Shown in pieces: positions 37,407 to 45,660 of a stretch of DNA of 64,000 nt; position 1 is the stretch's first letter; every line of letters begins with the position of its first letter. Under the pieces are notes generated by a model. It worked only from the letters and a program-made list of their open reading frames with translations, had not been told where the DNA came from and did no database searches. This DNA comes from Streptosporangium violaceochromogenes (GTDB taxonomy: Bacteria > Actinomycetota > Actinomycetes > Streptosporangiales > Streptosporangiaceae). The stretch lies in NCBI RefSeq assembly GCF_014654615.1, contig NZ_BNBB01000004.1:186001-250000 (forward strand), in the 5' to 3' direction. A program made the position numbers and the translations under genes.

Positions 37407-38687
37407 TCAGGAGGTTTCCAGCACCTTGTGGAGGGCGTCGACCCCTTCCTGGAGCTCCTCGGAGGTGACCGAGAGCGCCGGGCGCAGCCGGATGGACCGT
37501 TCGCCGCAGGGCAGGACGAGCACGCCCTCCTCCTGCCGGAGCCGGGTGACCGTCCGGTCGCGCCGGACGGGGTCCGGCAGGTCGAACGCGCACATGAGGC
37601 CGCGGCCCCGGGCGTTCTCGACCTGCTCGGGGAAGCGGTCCTGGAGCTTCAGCAGCGCGACGAGGAGCTCGTGACCGAGCTCTCCGGCCCGGGGGATCAG
37701 CCCGTCGCGCTCGATGATCTCCAGCATGCGGCGGGACCTGACCATGTCGACCAGGCCACCGCCCCAGGTGGAGTTGATCCGGCCGCTGACCTGGAAGACG
37801 TTGTCGGGCACCAGGTCGACCCTGCGGCCGGCCATGACCCCGCCCACCTGCACCTTCTTGGCGAAGGCCACGACGTCGGGGCGCAGGCCGAGCTGCTGGT
37901 GGGCCCAGGGGGTGCCGGTGGCACCGGCGCCGGTCTGCACCTCGTCCATGACGAACAGCGCGTCGTGCTCGTGACACAGGCGCTCCATGGCCTGCAGGAA
38001 CTCGGCGCGCATGTGGTTGTCGCCGCCCTCGCCCTGGATCGGCTCGGCGATGAAGCAGGCGATGTCGTGCGGGTGGCGCTCGAAGGCCTCCCGCGCCTGG
38101 GCCAGCGCCCGCTCCTCGGCCGCCTCGACGTCGCCGAAGTGGACGGCGGGCACCTCGATCCTGGGCCAGCCGAACATCGGGAAGCGGTCGGTCTTGACCG
38201 GGTCGGTGTTGGTCAGCGAGAGGGTGTAGCCGCTGCGGCCGTGGAAGGCCCGGGTCAGGTGGAGCACCTTGGTGCCGAGCTCGGGGGAACGGCCGGCCGC
38301 CTCGTTCCGGCGGCTCTTCCAGTCGAAGGCGCACTTCAGCGCGTTCTCGACGGCCAGCGCCCCGCCCTCCACGAAGAACAGGTGCGGCAGTTCGGGGTCG
38401 CCGAGCACCCGGGCGAACGTCTCGGCGAAGTCGGCGAGGTGGCTGGTGTAGAGATCGGAGTTGGCGGGCTTGTTCGCGGCGACCCGGCCGAGCAGGGCCA
38501 GGAAGTCCGGGTCGTCGGCGAAGGGGTTCACGCCAAGGGGAGCCGAGGCGAAGAAGGTGTAGAAGTCCAGGTAGCTCCGGCCGGTGTGGGCGTCGACGAG
38601 CCGGGAGCCCGCGCTCCGTTCAAGATCTAGTACCAGCCGGTAGCCGTCGACGAGCAGATGACGGGCGAGTCGGCCATGCACGTCCAT
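37407..38687 (-). CDS. lat: L-lysine 6-aminotransferase
   Basis: A 426-residue class-III PLP aminotransferase that converts L-lysine plus 2-oxoglutarate to aminoadipate semialdehyde (piperideine carboxylate) and glutamate. Family signatures are LDFYTFFASAPLGVN, HLFFVEGGALAVENALKCAFDWKSR, DEVQTGAGATGTPWAHQ and the cofactor lysine in FAKKVQVGGVMAGRR; the sequence resembles mycobacterial Lat (Rv3290c). GGAGGG precedes the ATG at 38687. No beta-lactam biosynthetic genes are nearby, so a catabolic or stationary-phase role is more likely than cephamycin precursor supply. Confidence 0.9.
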   Translation of the reverse strand: MDVHGRLARHLLVDGYRLVLDLERSAGSRLVDAHTGRSYLDFYTFFASAPLGVNPFADDPDFLALLGRVAANKPANSDLYTSHLADFAETFARVLGDPELPHLFFVEGGALAVENALKCAFDWKSRRNEAAGRSPELGTKVLHLTRAFHGRSGYTLSLTNTDPVKTDRFPMFGWPRIEVPAVHFGDVEAAEERALAQAREAFERHPHDIACFIAEPIQGEGGDNHMRAEFLQAMERLCHEHDALFVMDEVQTGAGATGTPWAHQQLGLRPDVVAFAKKVQVGGVMAGRRVDLVPDNVFQVSGRINSTWGGGLVDMVRSRRMLEIIERDGLIPRAGELGHELLVALLKLQDRFPEQVENARGRGLMCAFDLPDPVRRDRTVTRLRQEEGVLVLPCGERSIRLRPALSVTSEELQEGVDALHKVLETS

Positions 38688-38790
38688 GTATTCCCTCCAG
38701 GGTGAGTCCGAGGGATGATTCCCCGATATTGACTCGTCTATATGGATACATTACGAGCATGGCCGGATTTTTCTGGAGATTATCCGGAAG

Positions 38791-39354
38791 TCAGGTCACC
38801 CGGGGTGTCGCGTCCGAGACCCCGGGCCCGCGCGAGCCGAGCGCCTTGACCCGGAAGGCCAGCACGACCAGCGAGATCCCGTACAGGATGGCCATGATCC
38901 CGATGAGCCAGACCACGGCCAGCGCGCCCGCGCCGGGCCAGACGAACAGCAGGACGCCGAACAGCACCGAGAGCGCGCCGCTGACGATGAACATCCACTC
39001 GTTCACCGTCCTGCGCAGCCGGATGCCGGCCACGATCTCCAGGACACCGGAGACGATCGCCCAGATCGCGATGAGGAACAGCAGGACCAGGGCGGTGATG
39101 CCCGGCCAGACGAAGACCACGATGCCGGTCAGGATGCTGACGATCCCGTAGAAGATCATCCACCCTCTGGAGCCGGAGGCCCCCCTCCCCGACCCGAACA
39201 GGGCGAACACGCCGTCGACGACGGCATAGGCGCCGAACACGATGACCAGGGCCAGGATGGTGATGGCCGGCCAGATGATCGCCAGCAGACCGAACACGAT
39301 CGCGCAGATCCCCCGGACCAGATACACCCACCAGCTACGAGACAGCTCGTCCAT
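38791..39354 (-). CDS. HdeD-family (DUF308) membrane protein
   Basis: A 187-residue protein with six transmembrane helices in three DUF308 repeats, each of the form WW/WPG-I-TILALVIVFGAYAVVDG. It opens with SWWVYLVRGICAIVFGLLAIIWP, the recurrent HdeD start. Family members are stress-induced membrane proteins; the E. coli member affects acid resistance. It lies between the hemolysin III and lysine aminotransferase genes on the same strand, with 100-130 bp gaps, so separate promoters are likely. Confidence 0.88.
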   Translation of the reverse strand: MDELSRSWWVYLVRGICAIVFGLLAIIWPAITILALVIVFGAYAVVDGVFALFGSGRGASGSRGWMIFYGIVSILTGIVVFVWPGITALVLLFLIAIWAIVSGVLEIVAGIRLRRTVNEWMFIVSGALSVLFGVLLFVWPGAGALAVVWLIGIMAILYGISLVVLAFRVKALGSRGPGVSDATPRVT

Positions 39355-39488
39355 GCAACCTCCCGTGCTTTCCGTATGATCGACCCTGATCCGTTCATTT
39401 CCCGAAGATCTCCAATGCGAGACCTCAATTCGGTCAAATCGGAGCTATCGCATATCCATCCACGGCCTCCGGGACCTCGTCGCGGACC

Positions 39489-40163
39489 TCAGGCGGCCCC
39501 GTAGACCACCAGTGAGACCGCGACGTACTGCGCGCCGTACGCGGCCAGGGTGAAGGCGTGGAAGACCTCGTGGAAACCGAACCAGCGGGGCGAGGGGTCG
39601 GGGCGGCGCAGGCCGTACACCACGCCGCCGGCGGTGTAGAGCAGGCCGCCCACCAGCGTCAGGAGCACGGCGGCCACCCCCGCCCCGGCGATCAGCTGGG
39701 GCAGCACGAAGACGGCCGTCCAGCCGAGGGCGACGTAGAGCGCGGTGGTCAGCCACCGGGGGGCGGCGGTCCACAGCACCCGGAGCAGCACCCCCGCCGC
39801 CGCGCCGCCCCAGACCGCGGCCAGCACCGCCGGGCGGGCCGGCCCCCGCAGGGCCAGCAGCGCGAAGGGCGTGTAGGTGCCCGCGATGATCAGATAGATG
39901 TTGGCGTGGTCGAGACGGCGCAGCCACTCCGTCAGGCGCGGGGACGACACGCACCGGTGATAGGCGGCGGAGACGCCGAAGAGCAGGGCCGAGGTGACGG
40001 CGTAGACCGCGGCGGCCAGCCGCGACTGCGGGGTGGGGCCGAGGGCGACGAGGACGAACCCGGCGAGGAGCGCGACGGGCAGGGCACCGGCGTGCAGCCA
40101 GCCCCGCAGACGGGGCCTGGCCGCCCCGGGGAGGGGAGACCTCCCAGCGGCGATCATGGTCAT
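39489..40163 (-). CDS. Hemolysin III/PAQR-family membrane protein
   Basis: A 224-residue seven-helix membrane protein of the hemolysin III (TrhA/YqfA) branch of PAQR proteins. The metal-site histidines and aspartate are visible: AAYHRCVSS in helix 2, RLDHANIYLIIAGTYTPF in helix 3, and FGFHEVFHAFTLAAYG near the end. These proteins control membrane fluidity or act as hydrolase-like receptors; hemolysis is historical. The ATG begins two bases from a pair of inverted-repeat operators, so transcription probably starts very near the ATG and is repressor-controlled. Confidence 0.9.
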   Translation of the reverse strand: MTMIAAGRSPLPGAARPRLRGWLHAGALPVALLAGFVLVALGPTPQSRLAAAVYAVTSALLFGVSAAYHRCVSSPRLTEWLRRLDHANIYLIIAGTYTPFALLALRGPARPAVLAAVWGGAAAGVLLRVLWTAAPRWLTTALYVALGWTAVFVLPQLIAGAGVAAVLLTLVGGLLYTAGGVVYGLRRPDPSPRWFGFHEVFHAFTLAAYGAQYVAVSLVVYGAA

Positions 40164-40164
40164 A

Positions 40165-40199
40165 AACCTACGGTATCGTAGGTTACGGTTCCGTAGGTT
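40165..40199. promoter_or_regulatory. Tandem operators upstream of the hemolysin III gene
   Basis: AACCTACG (40165-40172) and CGTAGGTT (40177-40184) form a perfect 8-bp inverted repeat with 4-bp spacer; TACGGTTCCGTA (40185-40196) is a second palindrome, and AGGTT follows both. On the gene strand this reads as two adjacent TACGxxxCCGTA-type sites, the style bound by TetR-family repressors. They sit between -2 and -36 of the ATG. No TetR gene is next to it in this window. Confidence 0.5.
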
Positions 40200-40209
40200 G
40201 TGATCCGCG

Positions 40210-41751
40210 TTACAGCGCGCGCAGGAACCGGGCCGCGACGGGGACGGCGGCGGAGGCGCCGCTCCCCCCGTGCAGCACCAGGACGGCGAAGGCGGTGTCC
40301 CCGCGGTAGCCGACGAACCAGGCGTCGTCCTCCTCCCCCGCCACCTGGGCGGTCCCCGTCTTGCCCGCCGTACCGGAGGGCAGCCCCCCCGAGGAGGCGG
40401 TGCCGGCGGTCACCGCCCGCAGCATCATCGCGCGCAGCCCCGCGACCGCCTTCTCCGGCAGCCGGACGGGGGCGCTCCGCCGGCCCTGCGGGGTCATGAC
40501 CGGCTGATGCCAGGAGCCGTCCTGCACGGCGGCGGCGGCCAGCGCCATGCACAGCGGGCTGGCCACCACCGACCCCTGCCCGATGGCGTCGGAGGCCAGT
40601 GCGTTCCCGTCTCCGGGAGGGACGATCCTGCCGCAGACCCCGGGGCCCTCGATGTCCCTGTTGAAGCCGAACAGCTCGGCGGCCCGCACCAGGCCCTCAC
40701 CCCCGGCCGGCAGCCTGGCCGTCTGCGTGATGAAGGCCGTGTTACACGAGATCGCGAAGGCGGTGGCCAGGGTGATCGGCCCCGGGGCGCTGTGCCCGCC
40801 GGCGTTGCCGAACGGGCGCCCGCCGGGGGGCGTGTAGGAGGCCGGGCAGTCCGTCGGGGAGTCCGGGGAAAGGCCGGCGGCGAACAGCGCGGTCGTGGTG
40901 ACCAGCTTGAAGGCCGAGCCGGGCGGATAGAGGCCGCGGAAGGCGTTCTGCCCGTCGTTGCCGCCGCCCAGCCGGTCGGCGACCGCGAGCACCTCGCCGG
41001 TGTGCCCCCGCACCGCGACGATCGCGGCGGGCCGGGACACCCCGTCGAGCGCGCGGGCCGCCGCGGCCTGGACCTGCCGGGAGATCGTGGTGAGCGCCCC
41101 CTTGGTCTCGGGCGCCTTGAACACGGCCAGCTCCCGGGTCCGGCCGTCCGCCTGGACCGTCTCCAGGGCGTAGCCGCTGCCGGTCCGCTCCTCGCCGGCG
41201 CCGAAGGAGGACAGGTACCGCTCGGCGCCGCTGTCGCGCGGGAACGGCTCACCGGAGCGGGTCACCGGCTCGGCGGCCGGCGCCGGGATCTCCCTGAACT
41301 CGATCCGGCCGCCGGCGGCGAGCGCGGGATGGATCGTCTCCGGCGCCCACAGCACCCTCCAGTGCCCCTCACGCAGCGCCAGCCGCAACACCGAGGCGAA
41401 CGGCCACTCCCCCAGCCCCTTGACCTGCCTGACCCCCTCGAAGGGCAGCTCGGCCGCCTCCTGTCCCCGCCGCCGCAGCGTGCCCGGGACGAGCCTCAGC
41501 GACTCGATCCTCAGGTCGCGGGCGAACTCCAGGTGCCGCTGGACGAAGTCCCCCGGCCGGTCGGCGACCAGGCGGCTCATCGCGGCGAAGTCGCCGTCCT
41601 CCCAGGAGGCGAGATAGGACCTGCCCGTCTCCTCCGGCCCCTCCTCGCCGGCGGCGGATCCCGGCCCGGCGGGGCGCGACAGCGCGTAGACACTCGCACC
41701 GACGATGAAGAGCACGAGGGCGGCAAGCGTGAAGACCGCTCGGCTACGCAT
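40210..41751 (-). CDS. Penicillin-binding transpeptidase with MecA-N/NTF2-like domain
   Basis: A 513-residue class B-type penicillin-binding protein. An N-terminal membrane anchor (about 5-24) is followed by an NTF2-like MecA_N domain (about 38-150, TGRSYLASWEDGDFAAM) and a transpeptidase domain with Ser279 in SAFK, SCN at 335-337 and KTGTA at 464. The PBP-dimer region is short. Such enzymes cross-link peptidoglycan and include beta-lactam-insensitive members; insensitivity here is not shown. The start is the ATG at 41751. The gene is divergent from the methyltransferase-like gene. Confidence 0.92.
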   Translation of the reverse strand: MRSRAVFTLAALVLFIVGASVYALSRPAGPGSAAGEEGPEETGRSYLASWEDGDFAAMSRLVADRPGDFVQRHLEFARDLRIESLRLVPGTLRRRGQEAAELPFEGVRQVKGLGEWPFASVLRLALREGHWRVLWAPETIHPALAAGGRIEFREIPAPAAEPVTRSGEPFPRDSGAERYLSSFGAGEERTGSGYALETVQADGRTRELAVFKAPETKGALTTISRQVQAAAARALDGVSRPAAIVAVRGHTGEVLAVADRLGGGNDGQNAFRGLYPPGSAFKLVTTTALFAAGLSPDSPTDCPASYTPPGGRPFGNAGGHSAPGPITLATAFAISCNTAFITQTARLPAGGEGLVRAAELFGFNRDIEGPGVCGRIVPPGDGNALASDAIGQGSVVASPLCMALAAAAVQDGSWHQPVMTPQGRRSAPVRLPEKAVAGLRAMMLRAVTAGTASSGGLPSGTAGKTGTAQVAGEEDDAWFVGYRGDTAFAVLVLHGGSGASAAVPVAARFLRAL

Positions 41752-41832
41752 ACGGTTTCTCCCAAGGGTGTCTCCTCGGTTTTACAGCAGCGACTCGGTT
41801 GTACAGCAGCAACGCCAGAAAGCGGGGCAAAA

Positions 41833-42681
41833 GTGATTAAGCGGGAACCGCGCGAACCGATGCCGGGGCGCTACCCGGTGAGCTTCGGCGAGGTCGACCT
41901 GCTGTGCGACGCCGACCGCCCCTCGGGGTGGGTGATCTCCAAGAGCGGCGTGCCCCAGTCCTACGTGGACCTGGACGACCCGACCTACCTCGACTTCGAG
42001 TACGTGCAGCTGATGGCCGTCGTGATCGACCTCCTCGACGAGGGGCCGCTGGACGTCGTGCACGTGGGCGGCTGCGCCTGCACCCTGCCCCGCTACGTCG
42101 CGGCCACCCGGCCGGGGTCGCGGCAGATCGTCGCCGAGCCGGACGGCGGGCTCGTGCAGCTCGTGAGGGACCAGCTCCGGCTGAAGTCCGTCCCCCGGCT
42201 CAAGGTCAGGATCCTCGACGGCCGGACGGCCGTCGCCGGGCTGCCGGACGCCTCGGCCGACCTGATCGTGCTGGACGCCTTCAGCGGCGCCACCATGCCG
42301 ATCGACCTGACCACCCGCGAGTACATGGACGACGTGGCGCGCGTCCTGCGCCCGGCGGGGACCCTGGTGGCCAACGTCGCCGACGGCAAGGGCCTGGCCT
42401 TCGCCCGCCGGCTGCTCGCCACCGTCGGCACCGCCTTCGGCCACCTGGCGCTGCTGGCCGACCCCGGCGTGATGCGCGGACGCCGCTTCGGCAACCTCAT
42501 CGTCGCCGCCTCCCGCGCCGAGCTCCCCGTCGCCGGCCTGACCCGCCGGGCCGCCGGCGGCCTCACCCAGGCCCGGTGCCTGTCCGGGGACGACCTGACC
42601 AGGTTCGTCGCCGGGGCACGGCCGCTGCGCGACGGCGACCCGGTCGTCATTCCCGTCCCGCCGCCGCGGGTGTTCGGCTGA
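41833..42681 (+). CDS. Spermidine-synthase-like SAM-binding protein
   Basis: A 282-residue Rossmann-fold protein of the spermine/spermidine synthase superfamily. The N-terminal beta domain (FGEVDLLCDADRPSGWVISKSGVPQSYVDLDDP) precedes motif I VVHVGGCACTLPRYVA, the acidic ribose-binding ending IVAEPDGGLV, and the region LIVLDAFSGATMPIDLTTREY that in true synthases holds the catalytic Asp. Actinobacteria have many such proteins without proven polyamine activity. The start is GTG 41833; ATG 41860 is an alternative. The long upstream frame is noise. Confidence 0.82.
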   Translation: MIKREPREPMPGRYPVSFGEVDLLCDADRPSGWVISKSGVPQSYVDLDDPTYLDFEYVQLMAVVIDLLDEGPLDVVHVGGCACTLPRYVAATRPGSRQIVAEPDGGLVQLVRDQLRLKSVPRLKVRILDGRTAVAGLPDASADLIVLDAFSGATMPIDLTTREYMDDVARVLRPAGTLVANVADGKGLAFARRLLATVGTAFGHLALLADPGVMRGRRFGNLIVAASRAELPVAGLTRRAAGGLTQARCLSGDDLTRFVAGARPLRDGDPVVIPVPPPRVFG

Positions 42682-42773
42682 GCCCGGGTCTTCGACTGAG
42701 CCCGGTGCCGGCCAAGCCCGGGCGTTTGGCTGAGGGACGTTCGGCTCAGCCCGGATGTTCGGCTGAGCCCGGG
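42672..42773 (+). repeat. Degenerate ~17-bp tandem repeat
   Basis: About six imperfect copies of a unit like GTTCGGCTGAGCCCGGG run from the 3' end of the synthase-like gene to 42773. Two neighbouring copies read GGCTCAGCC and GGCTGAGCC, which are inverted to each other, so the region can also fold as hairpins and may terminate transcription. Confidence 0.6.
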
Positions 42774-42804
42774 GGCGGGCCGGGGCTTTCCTCCGCGCCG
42801 GAAT

Positions 42805-42827
42805 AGTTGAACACTCAACTTAGTTGA
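42805..42827. promoter_or_regulatory. MarR-like operator before the pirin pseudogene
   Basis: AGTTGA-ACAC-TCAACT (42805-42820) is a perfect 6-bp inverted repeat with 4-bp spacer, followed by a further AGTTGA half site (42822-42827). It lies 32 bp before the pirin start. Pirin genes are often controlled by MarR-type repressors; none is encoded nearby. Confidence 0.45.
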
Positions 42828-42858
42828 CGCCGGAGAGTCCCGTGGAAAGGAGCTCCGA

Positions 42859-43678
42859 ATGCCCGCCGTGACCGTGGAGAACCCGCTCGCCCTGCCCCGG
42901 CTCCCCCGCCCGCTCGGCACCGCGCGAGAGCGCCGGGTGCTGAACGTCCGCAAGGCGCTTGCGACGATCAAGCTCGAATCTCATCGACGGCACGTTCGTC
43001 CACCAGGACTCCCACGGCGGCGGCGGAGTCATCGCCGACGGGGACACCCAGTGGATGACCGCCGGATCCGGCCTGCTCCACATCGAGGCCCCGCCGGAGT
43101 GGCTCGTCCAGCAGGGCGGCCTCTTCCACGGCATCCAGCTCTGGGTCAACCTGCCGTCCAAGGACAAGATGCTCACCCCGAAATATCAGGACATCGGACG
43201 CACCAAGGTCGCCCTGCTCAGCAGCCACGACGGAGGCGCCCTCGTCCGCCTGATCGCCGGCGACGTCGCCGGGCACACCGGCCCCGGCTCCACCCACACC
43301 CCCATCACCCTGCTCCACGCCAGCATCAGCCCCGGAGCGCAGCTCACCATGCCCTGGCGCAAGGACTTCAACGCCCTGGCGTACGTGCTGTCCGGCACAG
43401 GCGGCGCCGGCCCGGAGAAGGCACCCATCACCGGCGGGCAGCTCGCCGTCTTCGAGGGCTTCGGCGACCGTCCCGGCCTGGCCACCGATGCCGAGACCAT
43501 CACGATCACCGCCTCGCCCACCTCGGGGCTGGAGGTCATCGTCCTCGGCGGCGAGCCCATCGGCGAGCCCGTCGCCCACTACGGCCCGTTCGTCATGAAC
43601 ACCCACCAGGAGCTGGTCCAGGCGTTCGACGACTACAAGGCCGGTCGGCTCGGCACCGTCCCCGCCGGCCACGCCTGA
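42859..43678 (+). pseudogene. Pirin-family gene with internal deletion and frameshift
   Basis: The 5' part (42859 to about 42960) has a good AAAGGAG site and encodes MPAVTVENPLALPRLP, a normal pirin start. The rest of the pirin resumes in a different frame at about 42979 with IDGTFVHQDSHGGGG and continues to the normal C-terminus at 43678. The intervening ~50 codons, which in pirins contain the HMDQMGEVEY and WHPHRGFETVTY segments with two of the iron-binding histidines, are missing. A CGCAAG/CTTGCG inverted repeat (42949-42963) sits at the junction. The 3' part retains LLHIEAPPE, with the other metal ligands. No functional pirin can be made. Confidence 0.85.
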
Positions 43679-43694
43679 CCGACCCCCGCCAGGG

Positions 43695-43827
43695 TCACAC
43701 CTGACGGACGACCGGGTCCACGAAGAGCGCCGGCGGCCACCCCGAACCGGTGGCCGCCCAGCCCGCACGAACGCCGGCGAGCGGGTTCCCGCCCCCGCAC
43801 AACCCGCCCCCGGCGTTCACCGTCCCC
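43695..43827 (-). pseudogene. 3' remnant of an MGH1/GH63-like glycoside hydrolase
   Basis: The minus strand encodes VNAGGGLCGGGNPLAGVRAGWAA-type sequence ending in ALFVDPVV, which aligns end to end with the C-terminal ~40 residues of the intact hydrolase at 48846-50540 (VNAGGGLYEYWNPLTGARAG ... ALFLDLATHRA). The reading frame and stop position are preserved, with several substitutions of key aromatic residues. Upstream homology ends at the edge of the CRISPR array. The remnant shows that a copy of the gene, or its 3' end, once lay here. Confidence 0.7.
43698..43715. repeat. 18-bp direct repeat, left copy
   Basis: CACCTGACGGACGACCGG is identical to 48815-48832. It sits at the stop of the hydrolase remnant. 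The pair brackets 5.1 kb that contain the CRISPR array, the XRE gene and the small-protein genes. Confidence 0.8.
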
Positions 43828-43847
43828 CCGCCGTCCTCCAGATCGCC

Positions 43848-45583
43848 CGAACATCCCCGCGTGCGCGGGGCCGACGGGTGCCGTGGCTGCCACGGCCGTG
43901 AGCGTCGCGGACCATCCCCGCGTGCGCGGGGCCGACCGATGGCCCGCGCCGCCAAACGACAGGCCAAGCGGATCATCCCCGCGTGCGCGGGGCCGACTGC
44001 GCGGCGGCGGAAGCCGCCGCACTCGAAGTCGGACCATCCCCGCGTGCGCGGGGCCGACTCGGGTGGCCAGGTCGTCGCTCAACGGTCCTCCGGACCGTCC
44101 CCGCGTGCGCGGGGCCGACCGCCGCTGACCGGGCTCCCGGCTCGGGCCGCGCGGACCATCCCCGCGTGCGCGGGGCCGACACCCGGTTGGAGCCGGTCTT
44201 CGTGGTCGCGTAGGGACCATCCCCGCGTGCGCGGGGCCGACACCCGGTTGGAGCCGGTCTTCGTGGTCGCGTAGGGACCATCCCCGCGTGCGCGGGGCCG
44301 ACACCCGGTTGGAGCCGGTCTTCGTGGTCGCGTAGGGACCATCCCCGCGTGCGCGGGGCCGACTTCGCGCGGCTGGCCCAAAGCACCATGTCCGGTGGAC
44401 CATCCCCGCGTGCGCGGGGCCGACATGATCAAGCAGGACGGTACCCCGGTCTCGCATGGACCATCCCCGCGTGCGCGGGGCCGACGAACAGCTGACTCAT
44501 CTACGGCCCCCGTTCGGCGGACCATCCCCGCGTGCGCGGGGCCGACGGCCTCGCCCCCGCGGGAGGCGGGCACGGCTCCGGACCATCCCCGCGTGCGCGG
44601 GGCCGACGCGCGCCCGCCCCGCCCGTACTCCTCCACCCCCGGACCATCCCCGCGTGCGCGGGGCCGACTGCTTGCTGCCCTCAACCCCGGCCTTGTCGGA
44701 CGGACCATCCCCGCGTGCGCGGGGCCGACTATCGAGGCTGTGAGCGAGCAGGCGAAACGCGGGGACCATCCCCGCGTGCGCGGGGCCGACACACGGGCCT
44801 CCTGGATCACAGGCGGCGCGAGCGGACCATCCCCGCGTGCGCGGGGCCGACGAGCCCGTCACCGGCAGGGAGCGCACCGCCTGCGGACCATCCCCGCGTG
44901 CGCGGGGCCGACACGGGCCCGGTGACCATGGAGACCTCCTCGGCCGGACCATCCCCGCGTGCGCGGGGCCGACTGCCGGCTGTCGCCCTGAGGCATCTCG
45001 ATCTCCGGACCATCCCCGCGTGCGCGGGGCCGACGCGGCCTGGGCGAGCTCGGCACGCTCCAGCTCCGGACCATCCCCGCGTGCGCGGGGCCGACCGCCG
45101 CCGCCGCGGTCGGGCCGCCCTTCGCGAAGGACCATCCCCGCGTGCGCGGGGCCGACCGGCACACCGTCGACGAGGGCGCTGTCCGCGCCGGACCATCCCC
45201 GCGTGCGCGGGGCCGACGATGGGCGTGGCAGCCATCACGCATCACTTTCCGGACCATCCCCGCGTGCGCGGGGCCGACCCTCCGGTGCGCGGCCCTCACC
45301 GAACAGGACGGGGACCATCCCCGCGTGCGCGGGGCCGACTCCGAGACGACCGCGGTCCCGACCAATGACTTCGGACCATCCCCGCGTGCGCGGGGCCGAC
45401 GGCGTTGACGAGGAGTACCGATGATCTGCCGCCGGACCATCCCCGCGTGCGCGGGGCCGACGCCGCCGCCGTGCGCGATGAAGTCGTCAATGGCGGACCA
45501 TCCCCGCGTGCGCGGGGCCGACTTGCCCGCACCCATCGACCCGGCACCGGAGGTGGGACCATCCCCGCGTGCGCGGGGCCGAC
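43848..45583 (-). CRISPR. Type I-E CRISPR array, 29 repeats and 28 spacers
   Basis: 29 repeats of 28 bp recur every 61 bp without exception, giving 28 spacers of 33 bp (29 + 32 in the usual type I-E convention). On the plus strand the repeat begins GGACCATCCCC and ends GCGGGGCCGAC; the minus strand starts GTCGGCCCCGCGCACG and ends GGGGATGGTCC, the standard I-E crRNA orientation. Repeats 1 (CGAAC start), 3 (GGATC) and 5 (GGACCGTCC) are degenerate, which marks the left side as the old trailer end and the right side as the leader end. Spacers 6-8 are identical. No cas genes occur in the window. Confidence 0.98.
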
Positions 45584-45660
45584 CCTTGTTCACCTGGGCT
45601 TTCAGGCGGCGGAGACCCCGTTTTCCTTTAGTTGCTCAGGGCGTGAGTGTCTCATGCCAC
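45584..45660 (-). promoter_or_regulatory. CRISPR leader
   Basis: The sequence to the right of repeat 29 is less GC-rich than its surroundings; on the minus strand it reads GAGCAACTAAAGGAAAACGG and then CAGGTGAACAAGG directly before the first repeat. Position next to the undegraded end makes it the leader with the pre-crRNA promoter. The remainder of the gap to 45836 shows no gene. Confidence 0.6.

Noticed and set aside
40270..41832. Upstream extension of the spermidine-synthase-like frame
   Set aside because: It lies antisense to the penicillin-binding protein, which has all three catalytic motifs.
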